A program made the position numbers and the translations under genes. The notes below the pieces were generated by a model. It was not told the origin of the DNA and did no database searches. It saw only the letters and a list, made by a program, of their open reading frames with translations. DNA of 6,692 nt from Saprospiraceae bacterium UBA2329 (GTDB lineage Bacteria > Bacteroidota > Bacteroidia > Chitinophagales > Saprospiraceae): positions 1 through 6,692 of the forward strand of contig DDUV01000037.1 in assembly GCA_002344975.1 (NCBI GenBank), read 5' to 3'. This document shows, piece by piece, positions 1-6,692 of the stretch. Each line of letters begins with the position of its first letter. Position 1 is the first letter of the stretch.

Positions 1-161
1 GTTGCTTGTCGGCATAGGCACTTCTTTTAGGAGCGATCAAAGCCTTTTTGATTCCCATTCCTATTTTGTGTCTGATTACTGTTGGCGGCGTCTCAACTTG
101 GAGACCATTACATTTGTATCCATCAAACCAATCTTTCTTTCACTAACAAATTGTACCAACC
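1..161. other. Leader region upstream of the haloperoxidase gene
   Basis: This stretch holds no convincing gene. One reading frame is open through it and on into the next gene, but its product has no signal, motif or composition like a real protein, and it overlaps the haloperoxidase start in another frame. The only recognisable element is a Bacteroidota-type promoter box near 109-116. The last 20 bases before the start codon are A/C-rich and lack a Shine-Dalgarno sequence, which is usual in Bacteroidota. Whatever gene lies upstream ends before the window. Confidence 0.6.
81..116 (+). promoter_or_regulatory. Probable Bacteroidota sigma-A promoter for the haloperoxidase gene
   Basis: TACATTTG at 109-116 exactly matches the Bacteroidota -7 consensus TAnnTTTG. 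The -33 partner is weak: GTTG at 81-84 matches three of the four bases of TTTG and sits a few bases further upstream than usual. Transcription would start near 120, giving a 5' untranslated leader of roughly 40 bases before the ATG at 162. The match to the -7 box is seen directly; promoter activity is inferred. No operator or other regulator site is visible. Confidence 0.5.
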
Positions 162-1523
162 ATGAGCAGGATGTTACTCCGCTACAAAGCGCTGGGAATG
201 ATGTTGGCTGTTTTGCTCGTCGTTTCCTCTTGCCGCAAAGACGACAACAACGTCGTTGACACCACCAACCAACTCAGCAAATTTCAGGCAAGCTCTGCCT
301 GGGTCTGGAATGAAATGTTCCTCGAAGTAGAGCGCTACGCCGACGGCTACCGTCCCGGCCCTGCGCCACGCGCATTGGGCTATATGGGGCTTTCGGCCTT
401 CGAAGCCTGCCAGCCCGGCATGGCCGATGACTACAATTCCATTGCTGAATTGTATCCGGGTTTGCGTCTTCCCACTTTTGATGCAAGTCAGGAATACCAC
501 TGGCCGACCGTTGTCAATGGTTCTTACGCTTACCTGATGAAGCGCTTTTTCCCGCACGTTGCCGCCGATCTGAAATTTAAAATCCATCAGTTGGAGTCTC
601 GCCTTGACGAGGAAGCGCTCAACCGCATTTCCCGCGAGGTATTCACCCGCTCCAAGCAGCATGGTGAAGCTGTCGCCCGCGCTGTATATGAGTGGTCCGG
701 CACCGATCCCATCGGGCACAATGCCTTCCTCAATGCCCGCCCGATCAGCTACGTTCCGCCCACCGGCACCGGTTTGTGGCAGCCTACCTATCCTGACTAC
801 GGCAGAGGTATGTTCCCATATTGGGGCAATGCGCGCACATTTGCCATTTCGGAGTCCGACAAGCTTTGCCGTCCGCCGGTACCCATCAGCGAGGCGCCGG
901 GTTCAGCTCTTTGGAACCAGGCCAAGCAGGTACACGACCTGAACACGCCTACGCTGGCGTTTGAAGAGCAGTGGATTGCCGAGTTTTGGAGCGACGACGA
1001 CCTCAACCTGACATTCAGCCCGCCGAGCCGCTGGATTGCAGTTGCCGATCAGGTCATTGACCACGAAGATGCCAGCCTTGATCTTGCACTTTACACTTAT
1101 CTCAAGGTGGGTCTTGCCATCAACGATGCCGGCGTGGCAGCTTGGCACTCCAAGTATCACTACAACATTGAGCGTCCGGTGAGTTATATCCGCCGCGTGA
1201 TGGACCCCAACTGGGACACACATCACCCGTACACGCCCAGCTTCCCAGCCTATCCTTCCGGCCACGCTACCTTTGGTGCTGCTGCTGCTGAAGTGCTGAG
1301 CGACATCTATGGCAACAATTACGCCATGATTGACCGCTGCCACGAAGGCCGCACCGACTTCCTCGGTATGCCGCGCAGTTTCAATTCTTTCAAAGAAATG
1401 GCTGAGGAAAACGGATACAGCCGCCTCCCGCTTGGCGTACACTTCCTCATGGATGCTACATCGGGTGTGGAACTCGGCTACAGCGTGGGTGCTAAAGTCA
1501 ACCAACTCAGAATCAAGAAGTAA
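162..1523 (+). CDS. Vanadium-dependent haloperoxidase / PAP2-family lipoprotein
   Basis: Likely a vanadate-dependent haloperoxidase, which uses hydrogen peroxide to oxidise halide to hypohalous acid; the same fold also serves acid phosphatases. The 453-residue protein starts with a lipoprotein signal: basic start, hydrophobic residues 11-21, lipobox V21-S-S-C24. The C-terminal half carries the full vanadate pocket: K331 and R338 (Lys-x6-Arg), S366-G367-H368 within YPSGHATFG, and R421 and H427 (Arg-x5-His). The spacings equal those of Curvularia inaequalis chloroperoxidase (K353/R360, S402/G403/H404, R490/H496). W328 and F361 fall where that enzyme has W350 and F397 near the halide site. Residues 25-28 (RKDD) resemble a surface-export signal, so the enzyme may face outward. 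M4 is an alternative start with the same signal peptide. A terminator follows the gene. Family assignment is firm; haloperoxidase rather than phosphatase activity, and halide preference, are inferred. Confidence 0.88.
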   Translation: MSRMLLRYKALGMMLAVLLVVSSCRKDDNNVVDTTNQLSKFQASSAWVWNEMFLEVERYADGYRPGPAPRALGYMGLSAFEACQPGMADDYNSIAELYPGLRLPTFDASQEYHWPTVVNGSYAYLMKRFFPHVAADLKFKIHQLESRLDEEALNRISREVFTRSKQHGEAVARAVYEWSGTDPIGHNAFLNARPISYVPPTGTGLWQPTYPDYGRGMFPYWGNARTFAISESDKLCRPPVPISEAPGSALWNQAKQVHDLNTPTLAFEEQWIAEFWSDDDLNLTFSPPSRWIAVADQVIDHEDASLDLALYTYLKVGLAINDAGVAAWHSKYHYNIERPVSYIRRVMDPNWDTHHPYTPSFPAYPSGHATFGAAAAEVLSDIYGNNYAMIDRCHEGRTDFLGMPRSFNSFKEMAEENGYSRLPLGVHFLMDATSGVELGYSVGAKVNQLRIKK

Positions 1524-1564
1524 TTCTTTTTTTACCCGGAAGGGGCCATATTTTAGTCCTTCTT

Positions 1565-1601
1565 ATGAGCCATTCCTGCACCGGGGATGGCTCATTTTTT
1601 T
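1565..1601 (+). terminator. Rho-independent terminator after the haloperoxidase gene
   Basis: ATGAGCCAT at 1565-1573 pairs perfectly with ATGGCTCAT at 1587-1595. Four more pairs, including two G-T wobbles, extend the stem inward to a five-base loop at 1578-1582. A run of seven T follows at 1595-1601. This is a textbook intrinsic terminator for plus-strand transcription. It ends 21 bases before the start codon of the TonB receptor, so it either separates the two genes or acts as a partial terminator between them. Confidence 0.88.
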
Positions 1602-1622
1602 GTACAACCAACTCAAAAAACC

Positions 1623-3812
1623 ATGAAATACTTGTATCTATCTTTGGCTTTCGGCATGCTTCTTTTCTCTTCTGTCGGCGCCCAAAATGATTCTGTCAGG
1701 ATAGTTGATCTGAAAGCTGTACAGGTCAAATCCAAGCCGGCCGCCTCTCCTTTAATAAAAAGCCTGCCCACGCTTCACGGCACGAGCATTACCTCCGGAC
1801 GCCGCAACGCCATTTTGCAAGTGGCCGACATGCCGCTCAACTATGCCCAGAAAAACGCCCAACAGGTGTTTGCCAAAGTGCCGGGCGCCATGGTGTATGA
1901 TATGGACGGCGCCGGCAATCAGATCAACATTGCGCTGCGCGGCCTCGATCCACACCGTTCCTGGGAAATGAATGTACGCCACGATGGAGTGCTCACCAAT
2001 TCCGACATGTACGGCTATCCGGCCAGCCATTATAGTGTGCCGTTGGAAGCCATTGAGCGGGTAGAGATCATCAGCGGAACGGCGGCGCTGGGCTACGGAG
2101 CGCAGTTTGGCGGATTGGTGAATTATGTAACCAAAGCCCCCGATACCACGCGCAGGATTTCGTTTCAAAACATTGCCACTGCGGGTTCTTACGGGCTGTT
2201 GAGCAACTACACATCGCTGGGCGGCAAATCCGGCGCGCTCACCTATCAGGCCTACTACCATCGCAGAAAAGTGGACGGTTTCAGGCAGGATGCACAGTCT
2301 TCTTCTGAAGCGTTTTTGGTCAAAACAGGCTTCGACGTCAGCAAAAAACTCCATGCCGAAGCATCTCTGGGTCGGTCCACTTATTTGTACCGGATGCCCG
2401 GCCCGCTTACCGATGCGATGTTCCAGGCCGATCCCCGGCAGTCCACCCGTTCGCGCAACTGGTACAGCCCCGATATTTACCTGCCGGCGCTGAAATTGGA
2501 ATGGAAGCTCAATGAGGAAACCCAGGTATCCTGGCTGTCTTCGGCGGTGCTCGGCACGCGCAACAGCGTTATGATTGTCGGCTTTGCCAATGTGCCCGAT
2601 GCCATTGACCCGGCCCTCAATCAGTACAAAAACAGGCAGGTGGACATTGATCGCTTCAACAGTTATACCCACGAACTGCGGCTGCGGCACGATTATTCGC
2701 TGGCCGGCAAATGGAAATCGGCTTTCGTGGGAGGCGTGCAAATCATGGACAACGATCTGCACCGGCGGCAATTGGGCAAGGGTACTACCGGAAGCGACTA
2801 CGACCTCACCGTAATAGACAACGACTGGGGCCGGGATATGCACTTCCGCACCAAGAACCTGGCCGTTTTTGCCGAAAATCTCATTTATCTGTTTCCCAAA
2901 CTTTCCATCACATTCGGCGCCCGGTACGAATCGGGGGCATCGGAGCGGAGCGGGTACGTCAGATACCTGAACCCCAACGACGTGCCTTTGACACTGCAAC
3001 GCAATTTCGTTTTGGCGGGCGCTTCCGCGCAATATCAAATACAGCCGGGACATCGCCTTTTCGGCGGATTTTCTCAATCGTACCGGCCCTTCATTTTTGC
3101 AGATGTCATTCCCGCCAATGCGCTGGAACGCACCGACCCCGACCTACAGGACGCATCGGGCTACAATGCCGAAATTGGTTGGGAAAACTTTGCCGTGCCG
3201 GGGCTGCGCTATTCCGTCACTTTGTTTCAACTGAGATACAACAATCGCATCGGCAGCGTGTATCAAACTGACAATCAAGGCAGTGCGTACCTACTGAAAA
3301 CCAACATCGGCAACTCCGTCACGCGCGGCGCCGAGTTGTACGCAGAGTACCAGAGCGCCCTCGGCAATCATGGTCTTTGGTCGGTTTTCAGCTCCACCGC
3401 ATACATGAAGGGGCATTACCTGAACGGCACCTTGAGTTTGAACAATGAAAACATCAACATCGCAGGCAATGCACTGGAAACCACACCGGTATGGGCCAGC
3501 CGCAACGGTCTTCGACTGGGGTACAGAGGTTTTACCGCATTGGTACAATACAGCGTGGTGAGCGGGCATTATTCGGACGCCTTTAATACCGTGGAACCCA
3601 GCGCCAACGGCGCGCGCGGCTGGACACCAGGCTACCAACTGTGGGATGTGAATACTTCGTTGCGCATCAGCCCTCAAGTAAAAATTATCGGCGGCGTCAA
3701 CAATCTGCTCAACACGATGTACTTTACCAAGCGCCCCGCCGGATATCCCGGGCCGGGCATTTGGAGCAGCGACGGCAGAAATTACTTCGTTACTTTGGAG
3801 ACTGCTTTTTGA
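1623..3812 (+). CDS. TonB-dependent outer-membrane receptor, FecA-like
   Basis: A 729-residue TonB-dependent receptor, a gated beta-barrel that takes up iron chelates or similar ligands using TonB-ExbBD energy. Residues 1-20 form a Sec signal peptide ending SSVGA, with Q21 as first mature residue. A TonB-box-like segment lies at 25-35 (VRIVDLKAVQV). The plug domain spans about 75-172, with an LRGLDP motif at 105-110 and IERVEIISGTAALGYGAQ at 144-161. The rest, to the terminal Phe729, alternates as a beta-barrel. The end, with GPGIWSSDGRNYFVTL, resembles FecA/siderophore receptors. There is no N-terminal carboxypeptidase-like domain, no FecA-type signalling domain and no SusD partner, so this is not a SusC glycan transporter. 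The start at 1623 was chosen because it opens directly on the signal peptide; the upstream in-frame ATG at 1587 lies inside the terminator stem and would bury the signal behind 12 residues. I found no clear promoter. The ligand cannot be read from sequence. Confidence 0.9.
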   Translation: MKYLYLSLAFGMLLFSSVGAQNDSVRIVDLKAVQVKSKPAASPLIKSLPTLHGTSITSGRRNAILQVADMPLNYAQKNAQQVFAKVPGAMVYDMDGAGNQINIALRGLDPHRSWEMNVRHDGVLTNSDMYGYPASHYSVPLEAIERVEIISGTAALGYGAQFGGLVNYVTKAPDTTRRISFQNIATAGSYGLLSNYTSLGGKSGALTYQAYYHRRKVDGFRQDAQSSSEAFLVKTGFDVSKKLHAEASLGRSTYLYRMPGPLTDAMFQADPRQSTRSRNWYSPDIYLPALKLEWKLNEETQVSWLSSAVLGTRNSVMIVGFANVPDAIDPALNQYKNRQVDIDRFNSYTHELRLRHDYSLAGKWKSAFVGGVQIMDNDLHRRQLGKGTTGSDYDLTVIDNDWGRDMHFRTKNLAVFAENLIYLFPKLSITFGARYESGASERSGYVRYLNPNDVPLTLQRNFVLAGASAQYQIQPGHRLFGGFSQSYRPFIFADVIPANALERTDPDLQDASGYNAEIGWENFAVPGLRYSVTLFQLRYNNRIGSVYQTDNQGSAYLLKTNIGNSVTRGAELYAEYQSALGNHGLWSVFSSTAYMKGHYLNGTLSLNNENINIAGNALETTPVWASRNGLRLGYRGFTALVQYSVVSGHYSDAFNTVEPSANGARGWTPGYQLWDVNTSLRISPQVKIIGGVNNLLNTMYFTKRPAGYPGPGIWSSDGRNYFVTLETAF

Positions 3813-3815
3813 ATA

Positions 3816-3847
3816 TCTGAGCAAGGTCAGGATGTACCTTGCTCAGA
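3816..3847. terminator. Shared hairpin between convergent genes, probable terminator
   Basis: TCTGAGCAAGGT at 3816-3827 is perfectly complementary to ACCTTGCTCAGA at 3836-3847, with an eight-base loop. It starts four bases after the receptor stop codon. The right arm contains the last coding base triplet region and the TGA stop (3843-3845) of the convergent ccsBA gene. On the plus strand it is followed by CTTTTCC, a short T-run; on the minus strand by TATTC, which is poor. It therefore fits best as the receptor's terminator and may also block or protect transcripts from the other side. The hairpin is certain; its terminator role is inferred. Confidence 0.7.
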
Positions 3848-6692
3848 CTTTTCCGTACTGTCTGTTTCTCCAAAATGCCAGCAGGCTGATGACCGTTAAG
3901 GTGATGATGGCATAAAAAATGGATGGCGGTATGGGAGCAGGGTCACCGGTTGCGTAAGAGTGCAGCCCCGACAAGTAGTAATTGACGCCAAAGTAGGTCA
4001 TGATAACCGTTGCCCATCCGAAAAGAGAAGCCACATTGAACGCGTATTCGCTCTTCAGGCCGGGAATGAAACGCATGTGCAGTATAAATGCATAGACCAA
4101 GATGGTAACCAGCGCCCAGGTTTCTTTGGCATCCCAGCCCCAGTAGCGCCCCCAGGATTCATTGGCCCAAACCCCACCCAGATAAGTACCCACACTGACC
4201 ATCACCAGCCCGCCGATGAGTGTCATTTCGCTGATCATGGTCATTTCGCGGATGATGCGGTTCACATTGTCGGCATTGGATCGGGTTCTGAAAACCATAA
4301 AAATCAGATTGATGGCACCGATAAGCGCTCCGAGCATGAGGAAGCCGTAGCTGCCGGCCTCCAACGAAACGTGAATGGTGAGCCAGTAGGATTTCAGTAC
4401 GGGCACCAGCGGAGTGATTTCGGGATCGAGCCAGCTCAAACCCGCTACCATGAGGATAGTGGCTGCCAGGATGTTTGTTGCGGCTAAACTTCCCACCGAT
4501 TTGCGTCCGAATATGATGCCCGCCAATGTAGTGGTGAAACCAATGTAAATCATAGACTCGTAGCCGTTGCTCCAGGGCGCACGACCGGAAACATACCAGC
4601 GAAGCCCCAAACCCAGCAGATGAAAGGCAAAAGCTGTAAAAAATATACCCGTCAGGATCTTACCCGGCCAAACCGACTGAAAGCCGGGCTTGAAAACACC
4701 CCAAAATAACAAGCCCAGAAAAGCCAAGCCCAGCAGCCCGTAAATTTTCCCCAGCCGACTAAAAATATTGAGTTGGTTGAGCCATATCTCTGCTTTGATT
4801 TTGACATTGGAGGGCATTACCGCTCTACCGTTTTTGATCTGATAGCGGCTCAATTCGTCCACCAGAAGATCGGCTTTCGACCAGTCGCCGGAGGTCATAC
4901 CGTTTTGCAGCGCCGAGCGATATACTTCGAAAAATTGCTGTGCAGGTGTGGCCGCCTCGTTTTGTTCGTGCTGGTGGTTTTGTTGAGGGCCTTCCCACAG
5001 GTTTTCAGAGTGGCCGGGAACCGGGAATGCTTTGAAAAATGTACCCGAAAAGACCATATTGCATATATTGATCTTCTCGTCTAATTTGATCATTTCTTTT
5101 TCAAAAACGCCCCGGTCTTTTTCGGGCGTGTTGTAAGCGAGTCTCACCTGATCGCCGAGTATGTATTGGCCTTCTTTATCAAAGAAATCGGCATACGATG
5201 CCAGAGGGCCGGAGGCCGGAATGAGGGCTTTCGTCTTTTCGTGTTTGCCCATCTTAATGAGCGGGCGTTGGTACCAATCGTTTGGAGCCGCTACCATGCT
5301 CAGGATGATTTGCTCGGCATTGAGGCCAAACAGCGATTCTTTGCGGGATAGTTTGCGCACTATTTCACCGGCGTAAGTATTCATGGGCTTCATGCGCCCG
5401 CGATGATCTTGCATGACCAGCAAGCCGAAGCGTTGGGCGTGCTCGATGGAAACCGAAGGAATAGCGGCCGGGCTGTCTGCGCGAACGGCGGAAGGCCAGG
5501 CAGATGCGGCAGCGAATATACACATAATCAGCACCTTATTCAGTTGCTTCATGGCTTTTAGATTTTCGGATAATTGCCGAAAACGGCTTTTTTTATGAAA
5601 AAAAGTAAGCGCCATACCGATGGTGAGGATGGCATAGCCGAGATAGGAAATCCAGGTGCCCCACCAGTCATGGTTGACGCTGAGGTAAGTGCCCAATTCG
5701 TCCTGATCGAAAGAAGACTGAAAAAATCGGTAGCCTCCGTAATTGAGGATGTGGTTCATATAGATGCGCTGATCCCTTACCAGCCCGGAGCGCGGGTCTT
5801 GCAGGGTCACTTCGCTGGCATAGGAAGAGGCGCTGTTGGTGCCGGGGTACTTTTCGAGAATGAAATCGCGGAGGCGGAGCGAAAACGGTAATTTGATGCG
5901 CCGCGCCCCATAAGCTATGGCTAATTGTACATTGCCGGCGGTAAAAACGCGCTGTTGGCCTTCTACGCCCGGCATGCCGTAAACATATTCTTCTGATGTC
6001 TGACCACCTGAACTCACCCGGACTTTTATGCCAGCCATGCTGGAGCTTTCCATTTTCACGCCGGATGATTGTATGTCCACGCGTGCTTTGTCTGTAAATT
6101 GAGCAAACACAAAACTCTGATTACCACTGCTATACAGGCTTCTCAAACGCAGTGGGTGATACATGCCCGGCGCCAGAGTATCGGTTTGTTGGGTGGCCAT
6201 TTGTGTCTGAACAAAAACAGTGGGCGCTGTAAAATAGGGTTTGCCTTCCTGCAAACGAATGTTGAAAGCCTGGGGGGATTCCTGTGGTGTGAAGTTGAAA
6301 ATCGTACCCCGGATATTGCTTCGCTGCCCCTCTTGAAGGTAATACTCCTCCCGCCCATTCGCGCCGCCGATCACGATCTGAAGCACTGCGCCGCCCTGAG
6401 GATCCGCCATCAGCGTTTCTTCCGGGTTGGGCATAAAGTCGGTCACTTCTACAGCAATTTCCTTGCCGCCCAACAAATACTCTCCTTCAAAATGATTATT
6501 GCCCAGCGTCGCAAAATATACGGGTTCAACAAATCGGAACGTCCGGTCATTCACTTTCGCCTCAAAGTTCAGATACGTTTCAGAAGACAGAAAAAAGTCG
6601 GCTTGCCCTCCCTCCCGAATGTGCATCATGCCTTCAAACCCAAAATACCGTGTCACTGCTGCCCCCGTCAAAATGACCAATATGGCTGCATG
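3843..6692 (-). CDS. ccsBA: Cytochrome c biogenesis protein CcsBA (fused ResB-ResC), N-terminus missing
   Basis: System II cytochrome c synthetase: it carries heme out across the inner membrane and attaches it to CXXCH motifs of apocytochromes c. The frame is open to the window edge with 949 residues visible; TTG at 6678-6680 is not a real start. Numbering from that codon: the end of a ResB membrane helix leads to TRYFGFEGMMHIREG (10-24), then a large periplasmic ResB domain closing with SVNHDWWG (334-341), a helix at 343-361, a signal-peptide-like helix at 380-400, and a second periplasmic region (402-640) with a His-rich patch near 568-571. About nine further hydrophobic segments form the ResC/CcsA half. 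It holds the WWD heme-handling motif WGRYWGWD (843-850), flanked by H770 and H907, likely the periplasmic heme ligands, and H868, likely a transmembrane ligand. Spacings H770-H868-H907 (98 and 39) nearly match those I recall for Helicobacter hepaticus CcsBA (97 and 39). About 70-80 residues are probably missing. Confidence 0.95.
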   Translation of the reverse strand, partial: HAAILVILTGAAVTRYFGFEGMMHIREGGQADFFLSSETYLNFEAKVNDRTFRFVEPVYFATLGNNHFEGEYLLGGKEIAVEVTDFMPNPEETLMADPQGGAVLQIVIGGANGREEYYLQEGQRSNIRGTIFNFTPQESPQAFNIRLQEGKPYFTAPTVFVQTQMATQQTDTLAPGMYHPLRLRSLYSSGNQSFVFAQFTDKARVDIQSSGVKMESSSMAGIKVRVSSGGQTSEEYVYGMPGVEGQQRVFTAGNVQLAIAYGARRIKLPFSLRLRDFILEKYPGTNSASSYASEVTLQDPRSGLVRDQRIYMNHILNYGGYRFFQSSFDQDELGTYLSVNHDWWGTWISYLGYAILTIGMALTFFHKKSRFRQLSENLKAMKQLNKVLIMCIFAAASAWPSAVRADSPAAIPSVSIEHAQRFGLLVMQDHRGRMKPMNTYAGEIVRKLSRKESLFGLNAEQIILSMVAAPNDWYQRPLIKMGKHEKTKALIPASGPLASYADFFDKEGQYILGDQVRLAYNTPEKDRGVFEKEMIKLDEKINICNMVFSGTFFKAFPVPGHSENLWEGPQQNHQHEQNEAATPAQQFFEVYRSALQNGMTSGDWSKADLLVDELSRYQIKNGRAVMPSNVKIKAEIWLNQLNIFSRLGKIYGLLGLAFLGLLFWGVFKPGFQSVWPGKILTGIFFTAFAFHLLGLGLRWYVSGRAPWSNGYESMIYIGFTTTLAGIIFGRKSVGSLAATNILAATILMVAGLSWLDPEITPLVPVLKSYWLTIHVSLEAGSYGFLMLGALIGAINLIFMVFRTRSNADNVNRIIREMTMISEMTLIGGLVMVSVGTYLGGVWANESWGRYWGWDAKETWALVTILVYAFILHMRFIPGLKSEYAFNVASLFGWATVIMTYFGVNYYLSGLHSYATGDPAPIPPSIFYAIITLTVISLLAFWRNRQYGKV

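Noticed and set aside
2..259. An 85-codon plus-strand frame at the left edge
   Set aside because: No protein-like features, overlaps the haloperoxidase start out of frame, and spans the likely promoter.
903..1505. A 200-codon minus-strand open frame opposite the haloperoxidase
   Set aside because: It lies antisense to the catalytic half of the haloperoxidase and encodes nothing recognisable.
1527..1556. T-run plus TATTTTAG (1549-1556) as a promoter for the receptor
   Set aside because: The box has one mismatch to TAnnTTTG, spacing to any TTTG-like element is too short, and transcription would start right at the terminator hairpin.
1587..1622. Upstream ATG as the receptor start
   Set aside because: It is inside the terminator stem and places 12 non-signal residues before a clean signal peptide that begins at 1623.
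1752..3077. A 441-codon open frame on the minus strand opposite the TonB receptor
   Set aside because: Its product has no signal or domain and looks like reverse-strand shadow of a GC-moderate gene; the plus-strand frame has clear receptor motifs throughout.
1623..3812. SusC-type glycan transporter with the upstream lipoprotein as SusD
   Set aside because: The receptor is only 729 residues, has no carboxypeptidase-like N-terminal domain, and the lipoprotein carries a haloperoxidase active site, not a SusD fold.
3960..4487. A 175-codon plus-strand frame opposite ccsBA
   Set aside because: It lies antisense to the highly conserved WWD and heme-ligand region of CcsBA and has a low-complexity, His/Gln-rich product typical of an antisense shadow.
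6678..6680. TTG as the start codon of CcsBA
   Set aside because: The frame stays open to the window edge with hydrophobic residues typical of an internal ResB helix, so the gene is truncated by the window rather than starting here.

Overview
The window looks like a chromosomal segment of a Bacteroidota bacterium of intermediate GC. Four things point there: a fused ResB-ResC type cytochrome c synthetase, a short FecA-like TonB-dependent receptor, a lipoprotein whose cysteine is followed by Arg-Lys-Asp-Asp (resembling the Bacteroidota surface-export signal), and an exact TAnnTTTG promoter element with no Shine-Dalgarno sequence before the start codon. I cannot place it more finely; a Saprospiria or Chitinophagales-like lineage is only a guess.

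Layout: 1-161 is a leader with a likely promoter. 162-1523 (+) encodes a lipoprotein of the vanadium-dependent haloperoxidase / PAP2 superfamily with a complete set of vanadate-binding residues. A strong intrinsic terminator follows (about 1565-1601). 1623-3812 (+) encodes a TonB-dependent outer-membrane receptor with its own signal peptide; its start must be placed downstream of the terminator hairpin. A perfect 12-bp inverted repeat (3816-3847) lies between this gene and the convergent minus-strand gene, and contains that gene's stop codon. 3843-6692 (-) is most of ccsBA, the System II cytochrome c synthetase. It runs off the right edge, so the N-terminus is missing.

The two plus-strand genes are cell-envelope proteins. 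One is probably an oxidising enzyme (or phosphatase) anchored to the outer membrane, the other an importer of a metal chelate or similar ligand. Whether they form a functional pair is open, because a terminator separates them. ccsBA is a housekeeping-type respiratory gene: it moves heme across the inner membrane and attaches it to apocytochromes c. It points away from the other two and is probably unrelated to them. I see no RNA genes, insertion sequences, CRISPR arrays or phage genes, and no clear sign of a new multi-gene system. The most interesting item is the haloperoxidase with its apparent surface-export signal beside a FecA-like receptor.
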